Source: Taibaiella sp. (lineage in GTDB: Bacteria; Bacteroidota; Bacteroidia; Chitinophagales; Chitinophagaceae). From it: DNA of 64,000 nt. The position numbers were made by a program, and so were the translations under genes. This document shows positions 47,059 to 54,270 of this stretch, one piece after another (within the stretch, counting starts at the first letter, position 1; the number at the start of each line of letters is the position of its first letter). The DNA lies in assembly GCA_019638495.1 (NCBI GenBank), contig JAHBTQ010000012.1, positions 1 to 64,000 on the forward strand, read 5' to 3'. The notes beneath the pieces were generated by a model that was given only the letters and a program-made list of their open reading frames with translations, did no database searches and was not told where the DNA came from.

Positions 47059-48141
47059 TTATGCAGCACGGTGTGCCAGAAACCGCTTTCTTATCACCGA
47101 CAGCCAGCCAGCTCCCAGCAGAAGCAGCGTAACCTGGCCAGCAAGATTAAGAGCCAGTGGCAGATCCTGCATCAGCCACCCGGCAATCACTATAAGTATG
47201 TTGGCAAGGGTGATGGCAATGACAGCGCCGGTGTGAGAAAAGCCCGCATCAAGCAGCAGGTAATGTGCATGCAGCCTGTCGGCATGTAGCGGCGACGCGC
47301 CACGCAAAAGCCGGAAAGTAAACACACGTAAGGCGTCAAATACCGGCAGTAATAAAAGGGAGAACATGATGCCCATGGCGGCTTGTGAAGAGTGGATCAG
47401 GGTGACTTGGGTAGTAGTATGCCCGGACGCATAGAGATCAATAAAGGAGACCGCAAAAGTAAAGATGGTAAGGCCAAGCATCATGGATCCGGTATCGCCC
47501 ATATAGATCTTTGCCGGGGCCACATTAAAAGCCAGCAGGCCAATAGTTGCTCCCATAAGGCTGAGTGATATACCCGTCATATTGTGGTCTCCAAGCAGCG
47601 CAAACAAAGATGCCTGCACCAGGGTGTACAGGATAGTAAGTACACAGGCAAGGCCATCTATGCCATCCATAAAGTTGAAGACATTAATGAAGAAAGTGCA
47701 TAAGAATATGGTTAGCCCTGCACTTACCATGTAGGGTAGCTCGTAGATGCCTGCTACGCCATACAATGACTTTATTCGGATGTCCGCAAACAACACAATG
47801 ACGGCAGACGCAATAAGTTGCGCCACCAGTTTTTTAGACGGGCGCATATTCATGATGTCGTCATAGATGCCGGTAAAGAACAGGATCACAGAGGCCGCTA
47901 CTACATAATACCACTCCAGGTACATGAAGAATGCTGAGGCAATGATATAACCTGTGAATATGCCTATTCCCCCAAGGCTGGGAATGCGATCGCCGTGTAT
48001 CTTACGAATGTTGTCAGGAACGTCGTATATCTTTCTGCGGTCGGTGATGAAAATAATTTTGCGTACGGCATATATGCTTATAAGTATGGATACTATAAGC
48101 GCTGCGGGATACAGGAAATATTCCGGGACGTTTGCCAACAT
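47059..48141 (-). CDS. Polyprenyl-phosphate sugar-1-phosphate transferase (WecA/MraY family)
   Basis: 360 residues with about ten membrane helices. Active-site motifs of the family: DDIMNMRP, NVFNFMDGIDGLACV, VAPAKIYMGDTGSMMLGL, and the His-rich loop HADRLHAHYLL. The enzyme transfers a sugar phosphate, usually GlcNAc-1-phosphate, from UDP-sugar to undecaprenyl phosphate, starting a glycan chain at the inner membrane. The O-antigen ligase-like gene nearby fits a role in surface polysaccharide, though it is on the other strand. Its promoter has TATTTTTG with TTTG 20 nt upstream. Confidence 0.9.
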   Translation of the reverse strand: MLANVPEYFLYPAALIVSILISIYAVRKIIFITDRRKIYDVPDNIRKIHGDRIPSLGGIGIFTGYIIASAFFMYLEWYYVVAASVILFFTGIYDDIMNMRPSKKLVAQLIASAVIVLFADIRIKSLYGVAGIYELPYMVSAGLTIFLCTFFINVFNFMDGIDGLACVLTILYTLVQASLFALLGDHNMTGISLSLMGATIGLLAFNVAPAKIYMGDTGSMMLGLTIFTFAVSFIDLYASGHTTTQVTLIHSSQAAMGIMFSLLLLPVFDALRVFTFRLLRGASPLHADRLHAHYLLLDAGFSHTGAVIAITLANILIVIAGWLMQDLPLALNLAGQVTLLLLGAGWLSVIRKRFLAHRAA

Positions 48142-48151
48142 GTTGTCGGGT

Positions 48152-48183
48152 CAAAAATAGCCCCCAGCGGGGTGATTGTCAAA
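48152..48183 (-). promoter_or_regulatory. Promoter of the WecA-like gene
   Basis: Minus strand TATTTTTG (48152-48159) with TTTG 20 nt upstream (48180-48183): a near-ideal Bacteroidetes promoter. The spacer contains one CCCCCAGCGGGG hairpin arm pair identical to part of the composite repeat at 52458. Confidence 0.65.
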
Positions 48184-48217
48184 AATGGTCACATTATTAA
48201 CGTACATGTCCCCTGCT

Positions 48218-49135
48218 TTATTTCGTCATCACACTTCTGGCGAAAGCATATAGGTTGAAGTTACCGTCCTTAATTGCAGTAGCCAGTTGCTGATAAAGTG
48301 TGTGATGGTCCAGATCGCGCATGCGCCACGACTGTATCAGTTGCCAGCACTTCTCGGTTAGCAGGTGTAAGTGCTTTTCAGGTAGATTTTCCTGTGCCTG
48401 CAGGTGATTTTGAATGGCGGTTGCTAGTTCGGCCAGACCTTCCCCCGTGGTAGCAATGGTCTTTACTACTTGTGTCTCATTGCTGCCATGCGCTCTTTCA
48501 TGTGCAAGTATTCTCAGGTTCCGGTAGAGTCCCTCGGCCCCGTCGCGGTCTGCCTTATTTACTGCGAAAATATCGGCTATTTCCATGATGCCGGCTTTCA
48601 GCGTCTGTACTTCGTCTCCCGCTTCAGGTACCAGTGTAACAATGGTGCAGTCTGCAAGGCCGGCTATCTCTACCTCACTCTGGCCCACACCCACGGTTTC
48701 GACGAGCACAATGTCGAAAGGTGCTTCCTTTACCACATCTGTAATTTCTATTATTTTGGCGCTGAGTCCGCCCAGTGCGCCACGTGTAGCCAGTGACCTG
48801 ATAAAAATGTTGGGGTTGGTATAGTATTCACTCATCCTGATACGGTCGCCAAGCAGGGCACCATAGTTGAACGGGGACGATGGGTCAACGGCAATAACAG
48901 CAATTCGCTTGTTTTCGCCCAGCCAATAGTGCAACAGTGCATTTACCAATGTACTTTTACCAGCGCCGGGCGGGCCAGTGATGCCCACTACCCGGGCGTG
49001 CCTTTCCTGCTTCAGCATCAGCAGCAACTCGTCATAGCCACTGAGCTCATTTTCAACAATGGTGATGGCCCTGGCGACGGCTGCAAAATTGCCCTCCAGG
49101 ATTTGCCCGTAAAGCGAAGCTATACTACCCTGCAC
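48218..49135 (-). CDS. meaB: Methylmalonyl-CoA mutase-associated GTPase MeaB
   Basis: 305 residues. G1 P-loop GITGPPGAGKSTLVNALL, VDPSSPFNYGALLGDRIRM, G3 region VETVGVGQSEVEIAG, and G4 NKAD in VNKADRDG. MeaB guards the adenosylcobalamin-dependent mutase, helping cofactor loading and replacing inactivated cofactor. The mutase genes are not in the window. It is divergent from the O-antigen ligase-like gene, with 30 bp between the starts. Confidence 0.93.
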   Translation of the reverse strand: MQGSIASLYGQILEGNFAAVARAITIVENELSGYDELLLMLKQERHARVVGITGPPGAGKSTLVNALLHYWLGENKRIAVIAVDPSSPFNYGALLGDRIRMSEYYTNPNIFIRSLATRGALGGLSAKIIEITDVVKEAPFDIVLVETVGVGQSEVEIAGLADCTIVTLVPEAGDEVQTLKAGIMEIADIFAVNKADRDGAEGLYRNLRILAHERAHGSNETQVVKTIATTGEGLAELATAIQNHLQAQENLPEKHLHLLTEKCWQLIQSWRMRDLDHHTLYQQLATAIKDGNFNLYAFARSVMTK

Positions 49136-49142
49136 TAAAAAA

Positions 49143-49150
49143 TATTTTTG
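49143..49150 (+). promoter_or_regulatory. Promoter -7 element of the O-antigen ligase-like gene
   Basis: TATTTTTG, a perfect -7 element, 16 bp before the ATG at 49166 and overlapping the longer TTG-initiated frame. Confidence 0.5.
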
Positions 49151-49165
49151 TACGTTATTAGTCCG

Positions 49166-50431
49166 ATGACGGAGCTCGTGAGCAAAAGTACTTTTCTAAA
49201 CGATAAGATGCCAGATAAGGCCAAAGTAGCTCTTGGCTGCATCCTGGGCATGTTCGCCGGTTTCCTCTTTTCCAGGGCTTTGCTTTCAATTGCTATGTTC
49301 CTGTTCGGGATCAATGCGATCAGAGATGTGCAGGTGCGACAATGGTTTCGTCAGCGGTGGTGGCTGCTGGGGCTATGCTGGCTGGCAATATATGCGCTGT
49401 CCTGGTTTTGGACAGAAAATAAAGGTGGGTGGGGCGAACACCTGCAAACGAAGCTCCCGTTCCTGCTGCTGCCGCTCGCGTTTTCCTATCAGCCGCGTTT
49501 CAACCAGCGCCAGTTACAATTCTTCACCCTGTCAGTGGCGGCTATGCTCATCATATCGGCCGGCTACACCATGGCTATTTTTCTCAGCAATCCGTCCTTC
49601 TATATAGATGAATACAAAGTATCGCATATGCTACCCACACTGCCCAAGCGCGACCATATCCGCAGCAGCATGTCTGCGGCATTGTTTGTGATGTGGGCGG
49701 TTTATGCATGGCCCCGCCTTGGCGACAGGAAGGTAAAGGCTCTGGTCGGGGTGTGCATAGCATTGCTGGTAGTTTACATTCATGTGCTTGCCGCAAAAAC
49801 CGGATTGCTTTCGCTCTACCTGTTCATTGGTTGTTGGGCTGTTTACATGGCTTTTGGCCGGCAGCGGCTGCTGGGCTTTGCGCTGCTTGCCTGCATACCC
49901 ATCGCCATGTTCATTGCCTTTAAGGCCCTTCCCACGCTCAGGGAGCGAATTGTATATATCGGGTACACCATGTTTATGTATCAGCATAACTACCGCACCG
50001 ATAACCTGAGCGATGGTGCGAGGCTCATTTCCTACGAGTTATCTGCAGACCTCATTAAGCAACATCCCTTAACCGGAGTGGGCGCGGGAGATATGAAGAA
50101 CGAGATGGATTCTATGTATGCCCAGCGCTACCCGCAAACCGATGAGCATGGCCGGCTACTACCCCATAACCAGTTTCTTGTGGTGGGCCTTGGCTGTGGC
50201 ATACCCGGTATGGCCATTTTCCTTGCCTGGGTGTTGTGGCCGCTATCAAGGATACGCAAAAACAGGCAGAGCTTTTTCTTCTTTGTAGCCTGGCTTATAC
50301 TCTTCATTCAGCTAATGATAGAGCCCGTGCTGGAGGTGCAATTTGGTGTGTTCGTTTACCTGTTCTTCCTGTTGTTGTTTCTGCAAGAGCTCGGATCATC
50401 AAACCATGAAAAAGAAAGCCCCGCCAATTAG
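49166..50431 (+). CDS. O-antigen ligase / polymerase-like membrane protein (Wzy_C)
   Basis: 421 residues from ATG 49166. About ten to twelve membrane helices, with the characteristic large periplasmic loop around residues 285-345 that contains the ligase signature HPLTGVGAGDMKNEM and HNQFLVVGLGCGIPG. The family joins O-antigen to lipid A-core or polymerises repeat units at the periplasmic face of the inner membrane. The gene converges with yidC; its stop lies inside the shared terminator. Confidence 0.85.
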   Translation: MTELVSKSTFLNDKMPDKAKVALGCILGMFAGFLFSRALLSIAMFLFGINAIRDVQVRQWFRQRWWLLGLCWLAIYALSWFWTENKGGWGEHLQTKLPFLLLPLAFSYQPRFNQRQLQFFTLSVAAMLIISAGYTMAIFLSNPSFYIDEYKVSHMLPTLPKRDHIRSSMSAALFVMWAVYAWPRLGDRKVKALVGVCIALLVVYIHVLAAKTGLLSLYLFIGCWAVYMAFGRQRLLGFALLACIPIAMFIAFKALPTLRERIVYIGYTMFMYQHNYRTDNLSDGARLISYELSADLIKQHPLTGVGAGDMKNEMDSMYAQRYPQTDEHGRLLPHNQFLVVGLGCGIPGMAIFLAWVLWPLSRIRKNRQSFFFFVAWLILFIQLMIEPVLEVQFGVFVYLFFLLLFLQELGSSNHEKESPAN

Positions 50432-50440
50432 CGGGGCTTT
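50415..50440. terminator. Shared bidirectional terminator of the ligase-like gene and yidC
   Basis: Perfect 10-bp stem AAAGCCCCGC / GCGGGGCTTT with a six-base loop; A runs on the left and T on the right make it work from either side. It overlaps the 3' end of the ligase-like gene and lies 5 bp beyond the yidC stop. Confidence 0.85.
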
Positions 50441-50445
50441 CTGAG

Positions 50446-52284
50446 TTACTTTTTCTTCGGCTGGGTCTTCGCCCTATCTGCCTGCATCTTTTGCATTTCT
50501 TCAAGTTTTGCCTGCCACTTAGATTGTACCACAGGCTTGTTTTTGTTTTCCTGCAGCTGTGCGTGAATAGCTTTTTCGTTGATGAAATACTTCTGTATTA
50601 TGAACTGCTGTGCAATGCTCAGTAGGTTTGAGAAAGTATAGTAGAATGTAAGTGCCGCCGCCATTTTGTTGAACACGCCCATCAGGATGATGGGGAACAC
50701 ATATGGCATATACTTCAGCGCAGGGTTGTTAGGGTCTTGCGGTGTCATGTTCCTGTTGTAGAGGGCAAGGAACAAGCTCGATGCCGTCATAAGCAGGGTG
50801 AACAGGCTGATGTGGTCGCCATAGAACGGAATATTGAAACCGAAGTTCAGGATGCTGTCATATGTCGAAAGGTCATCGGCCCAGAGGAAGCTCTTTTGCC
50901 TGAACTCTATAAACGATGGGAAGATATAGTAGATAGACAGCAGGATGGGGAGCTGAAACAGCATAGGCAGGCAACCACCTAATGGGTTTACCCCGGCAGA
51001 ACGGTAAAGCTTCATCTGCTCCATGCCAAACTTCTGCTGGTCATCGCCACATTGTTCGCGAATCTCGTCAAGCTCGGGCTTCAGCACGCGCATCTTGGCG
51101 CTGCTCAGGTAGCTCTTGTAAGTAAAGAATGACAGTATCAGCCTGATAAAGATGGTCATGAGCAGGATGATAACAGCATAGTTGTTTACGAAGCTGGCAA
51201 AGAAGTAAAAGATGGGGATAATGGCAAACTGGTTGATGTACTTTACAAATGCCATAATGCCCACGCCCAGCGGCACCATCTCGTGCAGGCCTATCTTGTA
51301 TGCCTTTAGTATACGGTAGTCGTTAGGACCTATGTACCAGCGCAGGTTGGCCGCGTATGTGTTGCCCACCGCCTTTAGCGGCAAGGTCATCTCTGCATGA
51401 TTCACGGCCACATACACAGTGTCGTCAGACTTGTAGGAGAACTTTGAGTCCATCTTGCTAAAGCCGTCATCAGCTATCAGCGCAGTGCTGAAGTATTGCT
51501 TGCGAATACCCAGCCAGTGTGGTGCATTGCTCTTGTTGTCTATCGATTTTTCCTCTGCAGTTACGGTATAGTAGTCATGCTCCTCGTCCTTGTTCTGGTA
51601 GTAAACCTGCGTAGCCATGCGCTCGTTTACTATGTCCTTTTCAGTGTGCAGCACCGTGGTGTTCCAGGTCAGCGGCAGGCTGGCTACCGGCATGCCCGTT
51701 ACCACTACCTGGCAGCGCATCATGTAGTCATCAGCAGGCAGGGTATATATAATGTCTACCTTTTTGCCACCACCCAGGTCGGCAACGAAGTCTATGGTTT
51801 TGTCACCATTTGGCTCCTGCCTTGTCACCGGGCTAAAGTAGAGACTGGCCGTGGAGCGGTTATTATCTATAGGCAGCACAGCACTCAATACATTTGCATT
51901 ACCCTCAAACAGGTTCAGCGGGGCACCATGATAGGTTTTATAATCCTTGAGGCGGGCACCTATAGGGTGCGCACCATGTGTGGTAAACTCTATCGACAGC
52001 TTGCTGTTCTCCAGTGTCACCTTCTGCTCAGTGCCGTTGAAGGCCGCAGGCTGCAGCGCCCTTAGTGCCAGAGTGGCCGAGTCGGCAGCTACTGTGTCAG
52101 CCACAGCGGCTGTTGCAGCCAGCTTGCTGCTATCTATTATAGGAGCAGGGTGTGCCTTGGCATAGGCAATGCTATCCTGCTGCTTTTTTTCAAAGTAAAC
52201 TTTCTGTTCATGCTGGCTATACATCATGTACCCTATCAGCAGGGCTGCCAAGAGGGAAAAGCCAATTACCTGGTTACGATCCAT
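50446..52284 (-). CDS. yidC: Membrane protein insertase YidC
   Basis: 612 residues from ATG 52284, giving the first membrane helix VIGFSLLAALLIGYMM at once. A large periplasmic P1 domain (about 30-345) is followed by the five-helix insertase core (IIPIFYFFASFVNNYAVIIL; GGCLPMLFQLPILLSIYYIF; LKYMPYVFPIILMGVFN) and a Lys-rich tail. It inserts and folds inner-membrane proteins with or without Sec. A perfect TACCTTTG promoter element lies 22-29 bp upstream. Confidence 0.96.
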   Translation of the reverse strand: MDRNQVIGFSLLAALLIGYMMYSQHEQKVYFEKKQQDSIAYAKAHPAPIIDSSKLAATAAVADTVAADSATLALRALQPAAFNGTEQKVTLENSKLSIEFTTHGAHPIGARLKDYKTYHGAPLNLFEGNANVLSAVLPIDNNRSTASLYFSPVTRQEPNGDKTIDFVADLGGGKKVDIIYTLPADDYMMRCQVVVTGMPVASLPLTWNTTVLHTEKDIVNERMATQVYYQNKDEEHDYYTVTAEEKSIDNKSNAPHWLGIRKQYFSTALIADDGFSKMDSKFSYKSDDTVYVAVNHAEMTLPLKAVGNTYAANLRWYIGPNDYRILKAYKIGLHEMVPLGVGIMAFVKYINQFAIIPIFYFFASFVNNYAVIILLMTIFIRLILSFFTYKSYLSSAKMRVLKPELDEIREQCGDDQQKFGMEQMKLYRSAGVNPLGGCLPMLFQLPILLSIYYIFPSFIEFRQKSFLWADDLSTYDSILNFGFNIPFYGDHISLFTLLMTASSLFLALYNRNMTPQDPNNPALKYMPYVFPIILMGVFNKMAAALTFYYTFSNLLSIAQQFIIQKYFINEKAIHAQLQENKNKPVVQSKWQAKLEEMQKMQADRAKTQPKKK

Positions 52285-52305
52285 TGAAATGGTGAAAATG
52301 AGGCG

Positions 52306-52313
52306 CAAAGGTA
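52306..52313 (-). promoter_or_regulatory. Promoter -7 element of yidC
   Basis: Minus strand TACCTTTG, a perfect -7 consensus, 22-29 bp before the chosen ATG; it contradicts the longer frame start at 52308. Confidence 0.55.
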
Positions 52314-52457
52314 GGGCTTTTGCGGCGATATGGGGCTACCTCTCCCCGGCCCCCCTTCGACATGCTCAGGGCGACAAAACGAGGGGGAGGGAGATGGTAT
52401 TTGAGTGTTGTGGGATGGGAGTAATGAAACAAGTAATGAGGCGTAGGTTAGTATGGA

Positions 52458-52530
52458 TGCCCCGCTGGGGGCTACCTGTTTGTAGCTGTTTTATGTGTAA
52501 TGTGAGGATATGCCCCGTAGATGGCTACCC
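52458..52530 (-). repeat. Composite two-hairpin repeat, copy A
   Basis: On the minus strand: GGGTAGCC-n-ACGGGGCA, a 24-nt variable linker, then GCTACAAACAGGTAGCCCCC-n-CGGGGCA. The second unit can form GCTAC-AAACAG-GTAGC followed by a CCCC/GGGG hairpin. Shares this order with copies B and C at 58554 and 60031. Confidence 0.85.
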
Positions 52531-52911
52531 GAGAGCGGCAGGAGCAAGAGGCAGTTTGCAGGTGCAGGCGGCAGCGTGTAGTATAAAAAAAATAATGAGG
52601 GTCATTGCGAGGAGCCGCCGGCCGATGTATTATGTTGTATTTATTTAATGTATTTATTTTTCCAGCTTTCGCTCTCCGTGGCATCGTCTGTTGCGTCGCA
52701 CTCTTGTACGTTCCGGGCTATGGGCATCTTGTCTCACCTGCCGTAGCCTTTGGCGAAGAGAGTCTCAATCTCTGGCGCAGGTTTGGCGCGCAACCCCTGT
52801 GTGCCAGCCAACCCATGCCTCACAGAAGCCGGTAGTTTGAAACTGCCTTATACAAGTGCCATTTGCATATTGCTCGATAGCGCCCACTGCCTTACTTCGT
52901 TAGAACTGGCA

Positions 52912-52919
52912 TACTTTTG
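52912..52919 (+). promoter_or_regulatory. Candidate promoter -7 element of the CRISPR leader
   Basis: TACTTTTG, a perfect TAnnTTTG, 44 bp before the first repeat and on the same strand as the array. No clear -33 element is present, so the call is tentative. Confidence 0.4.
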
Positions 52920-52963
52920 GAAATCTCGAGAAATCGGGAGTTGCGGAATCTTTGATAAACCAA

Positions 52964-53395
52964 GTTGTGACAGGCCTAATTTTGCAAGGCCGCAACAACG
53001 GTGAATTTAATTTGGTTTTAAAACTGTAAAGTTGTGACAGGCCTAATTTTGCAAGGCCGCAACAACTCATGTAGGATAAGAAATCGTCAAATTCTGGTTG
53101 TGACAGGCCTAATTTTGCAAGGCCGCAACAACTCATAGCTATGCGTATTTTGCCATTATCTCCGTTGTGACAGGCCTAATTTTGCAAGGCCGCAACAACA
53201 TAAAGAGGATATTAGCCTTAGCCCATTCCGTTGTGACAGGCCTAATTTTGCAAGGCCGCAACAACGTAGTTGATGTTACGAACGTCTGTAATAAGTTGTG
53301 ACAGGCCTAATTTTGCAAGGCCGCAACAACCAGCATAGGAGCAAATCCTCTCACGATCCGTTGTGACAGGCCTAATTTTGCAAGGCCGCAACAAC
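52964..53395 (+). CRISPR. Type VI-B CRISPR array, 7 repeats and 6 spacers
   Basis: Seven identical 36-nt repeats at 52964-52999, 53031-53066, 53097-53132, 53164-53199, 53230-53265, 53295-53330 and 53360-53395. Spacers are 31, 30, 31, 30, 29 and 29 nt. The repeat begins GTTGTGACAGGCCT, has TTTTG in the middle and ends AGGCCGCAACAAC, the GTTG...TTTTG...CAAC form known from Cas13b arrays. It can fold into an outer 5-bp stem (GTTGT/ACAAC), a small internal loop and an inner 5-bp stem (GGCCT/AGGCC) with a 9-nt loop. Orientation is the same as that of the downstream genes. In Cas13b crRNAs the repeat is kept 3' of the spacer. All repeats are identical, which suggests recent activity or purifying selection. 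Spacer targets could not be identified. Confidence 0.97.
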
Positions 53396-53397
53396 AC

Positions 53398-53435
53398 AAT
53401 GGCTGAATTGTCGCCGGTGCGGCAATTCAGCCATT
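53398..53435 (+). other. Perfect 13-bp palindrome just after the array
   Basis: Arms 53398-53410 and 53423-53435 are exact inverted repeats around a 12-nt loop that can itself add CCG/CGG pairs. It begins 2 nt after the last repeat. No T run follows, so it is not a standard terminator; it may mark the array end, be a partial terminator, or bind a regulator between array and genes. Confidence 0.75.
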
Positions 53436-53502
53436 ATTCTATACAACTATAAATTCTTCGCATTGTCTTTTTTACTACCTTTCACAGACAATATTTCCAA
53501 TC

Positions 53503-54270
53503 GTGGAAAAAGTATCTATCAACGACCTGCTGTCGCTGCTGTTGCCCGGCTTGTTCCTCTTCGTATCGGGCATGCTGCTCAATGACCTTTGCCCGCACTA
53601 TTTTATTGTTGATTTACACAACGTTTTAAGCACCGTAAAAGAAAGTGACGTTTTCAGCACCATTTTCTTCCTCCTGGTTTGCATCATTTGTGGCGCTGTC
53701 GTGCAGGGGGTTACCTATTTCTTCATCAGCAGCCACACCCAGGTATGGTATAATCGGCTTACCGGCTTGTACACATCTCCGGGGCATCTGTTCTGCCGCA
53801 TGGTCAAACTTCACTCTTTTATCGGCTTCTATAACCGCGACTGTATGCGGGTCTTTAATCATTCTTACAATACAAGCCCGGCAGTTCCCGTTACCGGTGA
53901 ACTCGCCATAAAAAAGCAGGACGACTACTTCGACTACATTTATTATTACATGGTCACGCACAATAAAATAGACGAATCGCGCTCCCAGCAAAACTTCTAT
54001 TTTCTGTTCCGCAACCTGTTTACGGTATGCGCCCTTATGTCCGTATGCGCCATTTTTCTCTTCGCCACGTTTAGCCTGCTTAGGGGGGCTGCTACCTGGC
54101 GGTTGTTGGCCACCGGCATAGCTTACCTCGTGGTGGGGTATGCAGTGTTTGTGCCGCTGGCGCGCTGGTACAGGAAGCGTATGGTACAGCGGCTATTTTA
54201 CCAGTACTATATTTTACGAAACAGCAATAGTGAGCAAACAACCAATATTCAAGACTATGGGCAAGACTGA
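53503..54270 (+). CDS. Four-helix membrane accessory protein of the type VI-B locus (Csx27-like topology)
   Basis: 255 residues from a GTG start (MEKVSINDLL). Four likely membrane segments: about 8-28, 50-75, 171-194 and 199-220. Between helices 2 and 3 lies a cytoplasmic or periplasmic region of about 95 residues with YNRDCMRVFNHS and DESRSQQNFYFLFRNL, and after helix 4 a basic tail (RWYRKRMVQRLFYQYYILRN). Type VI-B1 loci carry Csx27, a multi-helix membrane protein that modulates Cas13b; size and placement fit, but sequence identity to Csx27 cannot be shown here and it might be a different membrane accessory. An R-x4-H sequence (R99-H104) occurs but is not in a HEPN-like setting. The gene overlaps cas13b by 14 bp, indicating coupled translation. 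Confidence 0.7.
   Translation: MEKVSINDLLSLLLPGLFLFVSGMLLNDLCPHYFIVDLHNVLSTVKESDVFSTIFFLLVCIICGAVVQGVTYFFISSHTQVWYNRLTGLYTSPGHLFCRMVKLHSFIGFYNRDCMRVFNHSYNTSPAVPVTGELAIKKQDDYFDYIYYYMVTHNKIDESRSQQNFYFLFRNLFTVCALMSVCAIFLFATFSLLRGAATWRLLATGIAYLVVGYAVFVPLARWYRKRMVQRLFYQYYILRNSNSEQTTNIQDYGQD

Larger units (their letters stand above)
52314..52963. other. Repeat-rich non-coding region before the CRISPR array
   Basis: About 650 bp without a credible gene. It holds a CCCTTCGACATGCTCAGGG palindrome of a widespread bacterial repeat family (near 52354), a full composite two-hairpin element (52458-52530), a GTCATTGCGAGGAGC motif of another widespread repeat (near 52602), and a mixed stretch to 52900. The last 60 bp form the array leader. 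Confidence 0.65.

Noticed and set aside
52605..53004. Possible transposase remnant before the array.
   Set aside because: Overlapping frames show no transposase motif and no terminal inverted repeats; only common intergenic repeats were seen.
52900..53136. A 78-codon minus-strand frame with repeated SCCGLAKLGLSQ.
   Set aside because: It is the CRISPR repeat read as protein; the periodicity comes from the array.
53799..53816. R-x4-H sequence (R99-H104) in the membrane protein as a possible HEPN site (Csx28-like).
   Set aside because: It lies between membrane helices with no HEPN-like helical context or second motif; likely chance.
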